Assembly: GCA_046538945.1 (NCBI GenBank)
Contig: JBKHHW010000114.1
Span: 1 to 9,789, forward strand
Origin: JAEZKC01 sp046538945
GTDB taxonomy: Bacteria > Fibrobacterota > Chitinivibrionia > Chitinivibrionales > Chitinispirillaceae
Length of the DNA: 9,789 bases
Direction: 5' to 3'
Shown: in pieces, positions 1 through 6,991 of the stretch
Layout: every line of letters starts with the position of its first letter
Numbering within the stretch: the stretch's first letter is position 1
Program-made: the position numbers and the translations under genes
Notes under the pieces: model-generated
The model's database searches: none
Told to the model about the DNA's origin: nothing
The model's input: only the letters and a program-made list of their open reading frames with translations

Positions 1-119
1 GGCGGAAATTGCAGCAAAGGGAATCACATTTCCTCGATAGTAAATAGTTCATCAGGCATTCGCTTTAACTTTGCTATCCGTCTGTTCGCTACTCGCCATT
101 CAACTCGGATCCAAATGTC
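1..119. other. Downstream flank of the histidine kinase, no gene supported
   Basis: This is the 3' side of the minus-strand kinase gene. I see no convincing terminator: the only inverted repeat is ATCCG (76-80) with CGGAT (106-110), a 5-bp stem with a 25-nt loop and no T-run. On the minus strand a 12-codon frame (59 down to 24, reading MPDELFTIEEM then TGA) looks superficially like the start of an excisionase-type helix-turn-helix protein, but it stops immediately. A following gene may begin beyond the window edge. Confidence 0.5.
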
Positions 120-2042
120 TCATTCCTCCGAAGGCAGCGTGAAGAAAAACGTGCTCCCTTCCCCCGGAACCGATTCCGCCCAGATCCTCCCGTTATGCGC
201 CCTGACAATCTCCCGGGCAATGGAAAGACCCAGCCCGCTGCCGCGTCCCGATGTCGTCGTATCCTCCTTTATGCGGTAGAACTTTTCAAAAACCGCTTCC
301 AATTTATCTGCAGCAATGCCCGGCCCCCGATCTCTTATGCCCACTTCCACCTCTCCGGGCTTCTTTTCGATAGTAATATCGATTTTCCCGCCTTCACCCG
401 TATAGCGAATCGCGTTGTTGAGGATGTTCCGTATCACTAAGTTTATCTGCTGCTTGTCGGCCCGCACCAATCCCGGGTCTTTATCTATCACATTCACAAA
501 GATATGACGCGTGCTTTCAAGCGAGATGGTGTCCTTTATGGCACGCACCAGATCTGAAAGCGCAAATCTGCCCAGCTGAAGCTGCTGCTTTCCTGCATCC
601 AGGCGGGAGATGTTAAGCATAGTATCCACCAGCTGATTGAGACGCTTCGTTTCCGATTCGATAACCTGAAGGTATTCCTTCTGTTTCTTATCCGACAATT
701 CGATATCGGGGGAGAGAATCGTCTGCACAAATCCCAGGATGCTCGCAAGCGGAGTCCTTATTTCGTGTGAAGCGGTACTGACAAATTCAGTTTTGGCTCT
801 GTCGATCTTCTGGAGCCGGTCATAGGCGGTGTCCAGTTCCGCATTGATCATGCTCAACTCCTCGTTGCGCCTCTTGAGATCCGCCAGGGCGGCCTTGAGC
901 TCCTGTTCATAGTTTTTACGCTCAGTTATTTCGCTTATGGCACAGAGTACCCCGATTATCTCACCACTCGCATCGCGAAGAGGAACAACGGTATTCACAG
1001 CCCAACCTCTGGCGCCGCTTTCGGCAAACACGTACCAGTAATCCTCCGTCTTGGCACGCCTTCCGTCCAAAGCCTGCTCAAACTGCAGGATCGCCCCCTT
1101 TGTTTTCAGAAACGGAAACACCTCCTGAGGCAAAAGCCCAACCACCCGTTCCCGTGCCAACCCGCTTATCTCCTCCATGCTGCGGTTCCATCTGGTAATG
1201 TGCAGTTCCTTATCAAAAACGATAATCCCCTCACGAGTATTTTCAATTATCTGTTCATTGAACCTGGCCAGATCCCTTACCCTGTCCTCCGCTTCCTTCA
1301 GAGCCGTTATATCCACTATCACCCCGTCCCATGTGACCCCGTAGTCCGTATCGTGCGGTGTGGAGGCGCTTCTGAGCCACTTGAGTTTTCCATTTATAGT
1401 GTAGCGACCCTGCCAGAAAAAGGGCTGATGATTCAGAATGGCATAATTGAGTCTTTCCTGAAAGAGATTGATCTCTTCTGGATGTACCGAGCCGATTATA
1501 AGCATCGGGTCTTTCATCCCCTCTTCGGGTTCGATGCCAAAAATATCCCTGATACCGTTACTTATGTACTCAAACTTTTTTGTTCCGTCGCGCAGCACCG
1601 CAAACTGGAAAATCATTCCTGGCACATTCTCAGACAGGTTGGCCAGACGCTGTGCCTGAAGCTGAAGCTTTGTTTCATTATGCTCCAGATTCTGAGCCCT
1701 TGCGGAAAACTCGTGTGCTTTTAAAAGCGCGTTAATCCGCACCTTCAGCTCATTAACGGTCACCGGTTCCAGAACCACCTCATCGAGGATATCATCGAGA
1801 ATACCTGCCATCCGCCCCAGATCTTCTCTGTCTGAAATCAGGACAAGGGGCATATACAGGCGTGGATTGCTCTGTTTAAGTTTTCTGATCCGCGATGCAG
1901 CTCTGTCAAGGGACTGAGAATCTACCAGGCAGATTTTGTAGGACGTCTGGGGTAATGAAGTGGCAATGTCGTAGTGAGACTGCAGCCACTGAAGCAGTTC
2001 GGCCCTCCGGAGCCCGAAGCATACATGTATTCCACTCTGCAT
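120..2042 (-). CDS. Soluble PAS-PAS sensor histidine kinase with N-terminal degenerate receiver domain
   Basis: Predicted ATP-dependent protein histidine autokinase of a two-component or phosphorelay system, 640 residues. Domains in order: a receiver-like domain at about 1-112 (candidate Asp41 in CLVDSQS); a PAS at about 135-250 ending in the PAC-like GVIVDITALKEAEDR; a second PAS at about 262-378 ending in GVLCAISEITERK; a coiled coil at about 375-418; HisKA with phospho-accepting His426 in SHEIRTPL; and HATPase_c with N-box NILNNA (539-544), G1 DRGPGIA (571-577), F-box FEKFYR (585-590) and G2 GRGSGLGLS (599-607). All kinase motifs are intact. No membrane segment is visible, so it should sense a cytoplasmic signal or take input from a partner. 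The receiver lacks the usual acidic pair near its N-terminus, and the usual KP near its end is EP (LEPVTVNEL), so it is probably a pseudo-receiver. The ATG start has a good ribosome binding site. No cognate response regulator lies in the window. It is divergent from the plus-strand operon; whether it controls that operon is unknown. Confidence 0.93.
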   Translation of the reverse strand: MQSGIHVCFGLRRAELLQWLQSHYDIATSLPQTSYKICLVDSQSLDRAASRIRKLKQSNPRLYMPLVLISDREDLGRMAGILDDILDEVVLEPVTVNELKVRINALLKAHEFSARAQNLEHNETKLQLQAQRLANLSENVPGMIFQFAVLRDGTKKFEYISNGIRDIFGIEPEEGMKDPMLIIGSVHPEEINLFQERLNYAILNHQPFFWQGRYTINGKLKWLRSASTPHDTDYGVTWDGVIVDITALKEAEDRVRDLARFNEQIIENTREGIIVFDKELHITRWNRSMEEISGLARERVVGLLPQEVFPFLKTKGAILQFEQALDGRRAKTEDYWYVFAESGARGWAVNTVVPLRDASGEIIGVLCAISEITERKNYEQELKAALADLKRRNEELSMINAELDTAYDRLQKIDRAKTEFVSTASHEIRTPLASILGFVQTILSPDIELSDKKQKEYLQVIESETKRLNQLVDTMLNISRLDAGKQQLQLGRFALSDLVRAIKDTISLESTRHIFVNVIDKDPGLVRADKQQINLVIRNILNNAIRYTGEGGKIDITIEKKPGEVEVGIRDRGPGIAADKLEAVFEKFYRIKEDTTTSGRGSGLGLSIAREIVRAHNGRIWAESVPGEGSTFFFTLPSEE

Positions 2043-2048
2043 TGAGAG

Positions 2049-2054
2049 CCACCT
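2049..2054 (-). promoter_or_regulatory. Ribosome binding site of the histidine kinase
   Basis: On the minus strand AGGTGG lies 6 nt before the ATG at 2042-2040. It supports that start codon and the inclusion of the receiver-like domain in the protein. Confidence 0.7.
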
Positions 2055-2093
2055 TTTAGATGATTAGTAACTGCCAAATCTAAACCTGCTAAT

Positions 2094-2112
2094 ACTGTTC
2101 CAGCTGTACAGT
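2094..2112. promoter_or_regulatory. Inverted repeat in the divergent region, possible operator
   Basis: ACTGT (2094-2098) and ACAGT (2108-2112) form an inverted repeat with a 9-nt spacer. The right half lies within the perfect 8-bp palindrome CTGTACAG (2104-2111). It sits about 50-70 bp upstream of the kinase start, where an operator or an overlapping promoter would be expected. I cannot assign it to a regulator, and short palindromes like this also occur by chance. Confidence 0.2.
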
Positions 2113-2259
2113 AAATGCGTTCGATCTACTGCAAGAGTTGGTAAAATCTGGAATGGCTGAGGGGTGGAACCGCAAAGAATCAACCTGGTCTCAACCCCAT
2201 CCCCCCACATCAGAACCTTAGCCCGTCTTCTTATTGGGAATCCGCCCCTCCCGATCCCC

Positions 2260-2288
2260 TTTTCATTTCCCACTTCTGCTTATATATT
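2260..2288 (+). promoter_or_regulatory. Candidate sigma-70-type promoter giving a leaderless operon mRNA
   Basis: TTTTCA (2260-2265, four of six matches to TTGACA) and TATATT (2283-2288) are separated by 17 bp. The -10 box ends only 6 nt before the ATG at 2295, so transcription would begin at or next to the start codon. There is no Shine-Dalgarno sequence before that ATG, which agrees with a leaderless transcript. AT-rich hexamers are easy to find, so the call rests on the spacing plus the missing ribosome site. Confidence 0.4.
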
Positions 2289-2294
2289 TATCTC

Positions 2295-3179
2295 ATGCAT
2301 TCAGCCCCGAAAAAAAACTCCCTGATACCGCTGTTATTGCTTCTGCTTTCTATTCCCGGCGCAGCAGACAACACCCATCTGTGCACCTATTCTCAATTCG
2401 GCAAACCCGTACGCTCAATGCTCAGCCGAACAACAATGCATGATGACACCCTGTTTATCGAACACATAACCACGCCCACGTATGTCTTCTCTCCCCAAAA
2501 ATCAGACATTGACGATAATAATTCGCTCAAACCGTACAGATTTTCCACCCTGAAAAATTTCAAACCCTTCTCCTGCAGCGGACAACTCGATATCTCTCCT
2601 GAAAAGATATTTTTCTTTGCATCAAACGGAATCACCATCACCTCAGTCCCCCATCACCACAAAACACCTCCCAAAACAGAAAGCTGGTACTCGCCCTTCG
2701 CCGATCCGGACCGCGGATCTCTTGCTGCGCTGAAAAAGAGAATCGTAAGTTCCTTTGGAGACTACCGATCCTCAATCAAAAAGGGGCACAAACACGCCGG
2801 AACCGATTTCAAAGGTGCATTCAATGAACCCGTGTTCCCTATCGGAAACGGCCTGGTACTCTTCGCTTCCGACAGGCCTTTCAACAGCACCGTAATAATC
2901 CAGCATATCACACCTCAGAACGACACACTTTACTCTAAATACGTACATGTTGAAAAAGTACGGGTAAAACCCGGGGAACTGGTTACCCCATACGATACAC
3001 TGGGCCGTATTTTCAATAAGCAGGAGTTTGTTCAAAGCAGGTTCGATCACCCGCACCTACACCTGGAAATCAGAAAAATCTACCGGGACAAAGGGAAAGC
3101 CAGCTCATACAGCATGACCATGAAAGAACTAGAAAAGTACTGCATCGATCCGTTCCTCTTTTTCACGGAAACCCTGTAA
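2295..3179 (+). CDS. Secreted M23 (LytM-type) metallopeptidase-like protein
   Basis: Predicted periplasmic or outer-envelope zinc endopeptidase of family M23, whose members cut peptide cross-bridges of peptidoglycan. The protein has 294 residues. Residues 1-24 form a signal peptide: basic PKK, a leucine-rich core, then PGAA before the likely cleavage site. Residues 25-150 are an unrecognised region. The catalytic domain covers about 160-262 and has the full motif set: HxxxD in KHAGTDFKG (His167, Asp171), the YVHV histidine (His218) followed by a typical VKPGELVTPYDTLG segment, and HxH in HPHLHLEI (His254, His256). All expected zinc ligands and catalytic histidines are therefore present, so it may be an active enzyme and not a LytM scaffold. 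It is the first gene of the operon and ends 3 nt before the polymer ligase gene. The ATG start is chosen because it produces the signal peptide; no ribosome site precedes it. Its exact substrate bond cannot be told. Confidence 0.85.
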   Translation: MHSAPKKNSLIPLLLLLLSIPGAADNTHLCTYSQFGKPVRSMLSRTTMHDDTLFIEHITTPTYVFSPQKSDIDDNNSLKPYRFSTLKNFKPFSCSGQLDISPEKIFFFASNGITITSVPHHHKTPPKTESWYSPFADPDRGSLAALKKRIVSSFGDYRSSIKKGHKHAGTDFKGAFNEPVFPIGNGLVLFASDRPFNSTVIIQHITPQNDTLYSKYVHVEKVRVKPGELVTPYDTLGRIFNKQEFVQSRFDHPHLHLEIRKIYRDKGKASSYSMTMKELEKYCIDPFLFFTETL

Positions 3180-3182
3180 AAA

Positions 3183-4889
3183 ATGAACCGGGCTTTTACC
3201 ATTCTCCAAACAGTTCTGACAGGGGTGCTCTTTCTGGCGTTCAGTCACGAGTTCACTCAGTCATTCCATTATGCAAAGACTATCATTTTTCTGCTTCTTG
3301 GCACACTATCCTTTTTCCAGCTTTGCTTTCTCAGAAAAGTTTCAGTGCCGACAGGCCCCATATCCTGGGCGTTTCTGGCAATCCTTACAGCAGCGACCAT
3401 CTCCCTTTTCTCATCACACGCCACGCTCAATTCACTTCCTCACTACATGATTTTTGTAAGCAGCTTCTTTATACTGATTTCACTATGCAACCAGACTGAA
3501 AAGTCCAGAAACACTCTGTATGTATCGATTTTCATCATCGCCCTGATCGAAAGCATCATCGCTTACCTGCAGTTCGCTTCCATCAAGTTGCCCTCCCCGC
3601 TTACACTTTCCTCCAGCGACAACCGCATCATCGGAACCTTCGGAAACTCCGAATTCATGGCTACTTTTCTGGCCGTAGCAGGCTTTATCGGTCTTCACCT
3701 CCTGAAAACATATACACATCATAAAAAAACACTCATTGCAGGCCTCCTGATAATTGCACCAGCTTTAGTATTGACCATGAACAAGGGTTCGATACTGTTT
3801 ATTGCAGGATGGGGGCTATATCACCTCACCTGCAGAAAACTGCTGGTTTCAGCAATAATCCTGAGCTCCATACTGCTTTCCCTATTCCTGTTTGGATCAT
3901 CGGTAAAGGGAAGACTGCTTCTGTGGATATCAAGTATCAATATTTTCAAAGATCATTTAATCGCAGGAGTCGGTTTACGACAGATCGGGCATCACTATCT
4001 TGAAAGCGTGGCATCCGTATTAAACTCAGGCTCCGTTTTAGGCTCCTTTCTGGAAAAGCACACCGCAAACGTTCTTGATGCCCACAATTTCATCCTTAAC
4101 TGGGCAGCGGAAGCCGGTGTTGCAGGCTTGATCTCCGCAAGTGCGCTGGTCATCTGCTGCCTTAAACTGAAATCGGTAAACAAGCCCTTTCTGCACACTG
4201 CACTTCTGTTCCTTCTTTTTAAAAGCATGTACACTGTGATGCACAACTCCACCACCGGCCTGATGCTTTTTCTGATTGTCGTAAGCGCACTGATCCCCCT
4301 AAAGGTCCATGCAATACCATTACGAATGAAAACTGCTTCCATCGCTTCAGGTACGCTCTTCCTCATCGGATGCTTCATCACCTTTCGCGTGATCTCCTCA
4401 GACTACTGGTACGGCAAATCAATGATGGCAATCGCACAAGCAAATATCGACACTGCAATTATCTATGGCCACAAATCCCTTGAAACCAACCCGCAGAACA
4501 GTGATGCTCATCTGGCGTGCGGCCACAGCTATTTTCTCAAAAAAGAAAAAAAGAACATGTCAAAACATCTTGATCAGTCTATCAAGCTGTTCAAGAGCAT
4601 GAATTCTCTTAAAATATCCGCCCACATGTATTTCTACAGCGGAATGCATGAAAAAGCCGAAAAGCTTTATAGCGAAATAGTGGAGTACTACCCACACCAT
4701 TTAACCAGCCTCTCAAAACTTGCCCAGATTTATTTTCTCGATAGAGATTACGTTCAGGCTCACTCTTACGCTTCACTCGTACTGGAAACTGAGCCGAGGG
4801 TCAAAAACGAATCCGATTTCGGAAACAGGCGGACCTGTGCCGAAATAATAAACAAAACCGGTCCACTTCTGTACGGAGAGAGAAAATGA
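3183..4889 (+). CDS. O-antigen ligase/polymerase family membrane protein with C-terminal TPR region
   Basis: Integral inner-membrane protein of the O-antigen ligase superfamily (Wzy_C; WaaL and Wzy relatives), which join undecaprenyl-linked glycans to an acceptor or to each other in the periplasm. It has 568 residues. About a dozen hydrophobic segments lie between residues 8 and 400. The family signature is in the large periplasmic loop: GRLLLW (243-248, Arg244), then FKDHLIAGVG (255-264), and DAHNFILNWAAEAGVAGL (299-316, His301). After the last membrane segment (about 386-403), residues 410-540 form two or three TPR-like helical hairpins (IIYGHKSLETNPQNSDAHLA; EKAEKLYSEIVEYYP; LAQIYFLDRDYVQAHSYASL), probably for binding a partner. 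The start ATG follows the peptidase stop by 3 nt and has only a weak ribosome site, suggesting translational coupling. It overlaps the next gene by ATGA. Whether it acts as lipopolysaccharide ligase, polysaccharide polymerase or protein glycosylase cannot be decided from sequence, and no other glycan genes are in the window. Confidence 0.85.
   Translation: MNRAFTILQTVLTGVLFLAFSHEFTQSFHYAKTIIFLLLGTLSFFQLCFLRKVSVPTGPISWAFLAILTAATISLFSSHATLNSLPHYMIFVSSFFILISLCNQTEKSRNTLYVSIFIIALIESIIAYLQFASIKLPSPLTLSSSDNRIIGTFGNSEFMATFLAVAGFIGLHLLKTYTHHKKTLIAGLLIIAPALVLTMNKGSILFIAGWGLYHLTCRKLLVSAIILSSILLSLFLFGSSVKGRLLLWISSINIFKDHLIAGVGLRQIGHHYLESVASVLNSGSVLGSFLEKHTANVLDAHNFILNWAAEAGVAGLISASALVICCLKLKSVNKPFLHTALLFLLFKSMYTVMHNSTTGLMLFLIVVSALIPLKVHAIPLRMKTASIASGTLFLIGCFITFRVISSDYWYGKSMMAIAQANIDTAIIYGHKSLETNPQNSDAHLACGHSYFLKKEKKNMSKHLDQSIKLFKSMNSLKISAHMYFYSGMHEKAEKLYSEIVEYYPHHLTSLSKLAQIYFLDRDYVQAHSYASLVLETEPRVKNESDFGNRRTCAEIINKTGPLLYGERK
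4875..4880 (+). promoter_or_regulatory. Ribosome binding site of the SH3 protein gene
   Basis: GGAGAG lies 5 nt before the ATG at 4886, inside the end of the upstream ligase gene. It supports this start, which overlaps the ligase stop codon as ATGA. Confidence 0.65.
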
Positions 4890-5833
4890 GACTCAAATGC
4901 CTTCTCACACTCCTGCTTCTGGCATGTTCATTGTCTGCGGAAATCAAACTTCCCGCAAAAGCCGGTATCAACGGGGATTTCGTCAAAGTACGCTCCAACC
5001 CCTCGACAAAAGGCAAACTGGTCGGCATTCTCTATAAGAACATGGTCGTTACAGTAGTGGAAAGAAGCAAACAGAAAGACTCCATAGGTGAAAACAGCGA
5101 CTACTGGTACAAGGTCACATTTGAAAATATGCTGGGATGGACATATGCCCCGTTTCTCAATTTCAATCTTACCAAAGACACCGTAGATACTTATGAATCG
5201 GATCTGGGTATGGAATGGTTCTACAAAAGATTCGACTACAGCACCTGGGAGTTCAGCCAGAAGATAGATCTGACCTCGTTTACACTCGAAGAGTACAGAG
5301 CACTTATCACTTCAATTATGGAAGAACATAACTATTTAGCTCAATGGGCTCTCTACTATTCGGTTTATGAATCGTCCGAAGAGCTGGAAGCCAAGGAAGA
5401 TCAGCCACCCTTTCCTTACCTGAAAGAAAAGTTCTACTCACCTGATTTCATCGCCAAACTGAATGAGGTCCAATATGGCCTTCTTCAGAAGCTCCCGGAC
5501 AGCCTCCTGTCCGATAAGGAATTCCTTCTTAAGCTCACAAGCAAGAGAGTCTCACTCAATGAGGCCATCAGCGACGCACTGGAAAAAGACAAGGCGTTCA
5601 TAGCCGAAGCGCTCCGCAGTAACTATAACAACGTTTATACTATGAGTGAAATGCTCTACAACTTCATGGATGATGAAGAGGCGCTTATAATGTTCCTTGA
5701 TGCCGCATATATATCAGCAAAAAAGAATTCCAACCAGTACAGCAATGCTCGAAGAACTATTCTCGCTTATTTCAACGAACAACTGCAGGCTAAATACAAA
5801 TCCTATGAGCCGGAGTCCGGCGATGGACGATAA
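4886..5833 (+). CDS. Exported SH3-domain protein with unrecognised C-terminal region
   Basis: Predicted exported protein of 315 residues. The N-terminus is a secretion signal: basic MRLK, a leucine-rich core, then either signal peptidase I cleavage after SLSA (residue 18) or lipidation at Cys14 in LLAC, an imperfect lipobox. Residues about 25-93 match the bacterial SH3 (SH3_3) pattern: DFVKVRSNPSTKGKLVG, a long beta segment, then YWYKVTFENMLGWTYAPFL. Such domains commonly bind peptidoglycan peptides or envelope proteins. Residues 95-315 are acidic, mostly helical in appearance and rich in aromatic residues; I do not recognise a family. The gene has a good ribosome site, overlaps the ligase gene by 4 nt and ends 2 nt before the radical SAM gene, so it is co-expressed with them. 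A role as an envelope-side recognition or scaffold partner for the peptidase or ligase is inference from position only. Confidence 0.8.
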   Translation: MRLKCLLTLLLLACSLSAEIKLPAKAGINGDFVKVRSNPSTKGKLVGILYKNMVVTVVERSKQKDSIGENSDYWYKVTFENMLGWTYAPFLNFNLTKDTVDTYESDLGMEWFYKRFDYSTWEFSQKIDLTSFTLEEYRALITSIMEEHNYLAQWALYYSVYESSEELEAKEDQPPFPYLKEKFYSPDFIAKLNEVQYGLLQKLPDSLLSDKEFLLKLTSKRVSLNEAISDALEKDKAFIAEALRSNYNNVYTMSEMLYNFMDDEEALIMFLDAAYISAKKNSNQYSNARRTILAYFNEQLQAKYKSYEPESGDGR

Positions 5834-5835
5834 AC

Positions 5836-6984
5836 GTGCTGTATAAAAATATCGATAGCAGTAAGTGGAACAGCTGGCATTGGCAACTGGCCAATGCCCC
5901 CAGATCTTTACCAGACCTTCTGAAGTTGTTTCCCAACCTCTCCCAAGAACGTAAAGTATTGCTAAGTGAGCATATAGACCGCTTCAATTTCCATGTAACC
6001 CCCTATTTTCTGTCCTGTATCGAACTGGACCAAAGCGGAAACCCTTTACCAAATGATCCGGTCTGGCGGCAGATTCACTGCGAAAGAGATATTTACTCAA
6101 CAAAACCATCTGCTCAGGCTAACTGGGAGACACCTGAAGAGATCCATTTCGGAATTCTCCACCAGAAATATCCCGGCCGAGCCCTTATCCGGCTCACCGG
6201 CACCTGTTTCAGTTACTGCACCTACTGCTATTGCGCTCACCGGACTATCCGCAAAGATCAACAGATGCAGTCAGACTACAAAACAGTCTGGCCTCAGATA
6301 CTGCACTTTCTGAAAAGTCGAACCGACATTCAGGAGGTACTGCTCAGCGGCGGGGATCCGCTTCTGTTGTCAAACGCAGAGCTTGAGAGTGTTCTGCGGG
6401 ATCTGCGCTCGATTGAATTCCTGCGCTTTATCCGCATCAACACCAGAGCATTCACATTCTGTCCCTTCCGGTTCGACCCGGAACTGGTATCAATACTCAA
6501 AAAGTACAATGTGAATGCGATAGAGGTGCATTTCAGTACGCATAAAGAACTGACCGATGAAGTTGACAAGGCTTTGGGATTGTTTTCTGAAACGGGATAC
6601 AAGCCCCTGTTTCTCTCCCGGGCACCTCTGCTGAGAGGAATAAACGACAGTGAGAATACTCTAAAACAACTTTTACTGGGCCTGTACGAGAGAGGGATCA
6701 CCCCCTACTATCTGTTCCATTATGCGCCCTATATCGTGGGCAGAGATGAACTGGGAGTACCGATCAGAAAGGGAACCGCACTGCTCAGATCCCTGCGCCG
6801 AACCATTCCCGGACCAGCATTTCCCCGTTTTACACTGTTCCATACTACGGGAAAACAGGATATACCCCTCGATGAATTCGGTACAAACAATTTCAGATAC
6901 CAGATTTCGGACGGAAAACCTTTCATCTCTTTTCTCAACCGGAGTGGAGATTGGGTGACCTATCCGGACATATCCTCAGATTAG
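5836..6984 (+). CDS. KamA-family radical SAM aminomutase-like protein, divergent
   Basis: Relative of lysine 2,3-aminomutase (KamA/AblA, EpmB), which uses a [4Fe-4S] cluster, S-adenosylmethionine and PLP to move an amino group from C2 to C3. It has 382 residues, near the family norm. Visible signatures: N-terminal WNSWHWQLANA (11-21); cluster motif CxxxCxxC at Cys124, Cys128, Cys131; SGGDPLLLS (171-179); IRINTR (199-204); LLRGIND (265-271); and PYYLFHY (290-296). The C-terminal segment PRFTLFHTTGKQDIPL (330-345) aligns gap-free with the Clostridium KamA segment that carries substrate Asp330 and PLP Lys337. In that alignment the Asp position is Phe335 and the Lys position is Asp342, with Lys340 two residues earlier. 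The lysine-binding Asp293 position also reads Ala or Pro. Lysine is therefore an unlikely substrate, and PLP use is uncertain. GTG is the start: it is the only usual start in the short open stretch after the upstream stop, and it keeps the conserved N-terminus. A weak GGACGA precedes it. Confidence 0.85.
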   Translation: MLYKNIDSSKWNSWHWQLANAPRSLPDLLKLFPNLSQERKVLLSEHIDRFNFHVTPYFLSCIELDQSGNPLPNDPVWRQIHCERDIYSTKPSAQANWETPEEIHFGILHQKYPGRALIRLTGTCFSYCTYCYCAHRTIRKDQQMQSDYKTVWPQILHFLKSRTDIQEVLLSGGDPLLLSNAELESVLRDLRSIEFLRFIRINTRAFTFCPFRFDPELVSILKKYNVNAIEVHFSTHKELTDEVDKALGLFSETGYKPLFLSRAPLLRGINDSENTLKQLLLGLYERGITPYYLFHYAPYIVGRDELGVPIRKGTALLRSLRRTIPGPAFPRFTLFHTTGKQDIPLDEFGTNNFRYQISDGKPFISFLNRSGDWVTYPDISSD

Positions 6985-6991
6985 CATAGCC

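Larger units (their letters stand above)
2043..2294. other. Divergent intergenic region between kinase and envelope operon
   Basis: These 252 bp separate the minus-strand kinase from the plus-strand operon. The region holds the kinase ribosome binding site, the ACTGT/ACAGT inverted repeat, a strongly C-rich plus strand around 2193-2206 and 2244-2260, and a candidate promoter abutting the operon. TGGGAA (2235-2240) and TTCCCA (2267-2272) form a further loose inverted repeat with a 26-nt loop. Positions 2162-2173 read GGGTGGAACCGC, which resembles the conserved T-box element; it is discussed as a finding and not called as a riboswitch. No protein-coding gene is supported here: the open frames lack ribosome sites and recognisable sequence. 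Confidence 0.6.

Noticed and set aside
24..59. Minus-strand mini-frame MPDELFTIEEM, resembling the start of an excisionase-type helix-turn-helix protein
   Set aside because: It ends in TGA after 11 residues, and neither other frame continues the expected AxYL-type helix before the window edge.
1200..1724. Plus-strand 174-codon open frame inside the kinase gene
   Set aside because: It is antisense to the PAS region of a well supported kinase, has no ribosome site and resembles no protein family.
2150..2215. Possible tRNA or tRNA-like end in the C-rich intergenic stretch
   Set aside because: No cloverleaf could be drawn: the T-arm-like bases lack a matching stem, and no anticodon or D arm is present on either strand.
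2064..2273. Minus-strand 69-codon open frame in the divergent region
   Set aside because: No ribosome binding site, low-complexity basic start and no recognisable fold; it overlaps the likely promoters of both flanking genes.
3995..4381. Minus-strand 128-codon frame within the O-antigen ligase gene
   Set aside because: The sense strand carries the Wzy_C signature across this region, so this is a shadow frame.
5836..6984. Assignment as EpmB, the EF-P lysine aminomutase
   Set aside because: No EpmA or EF-P gene is adjacent, and the substrate and PLP segment departs from the lysine-type enzymes.
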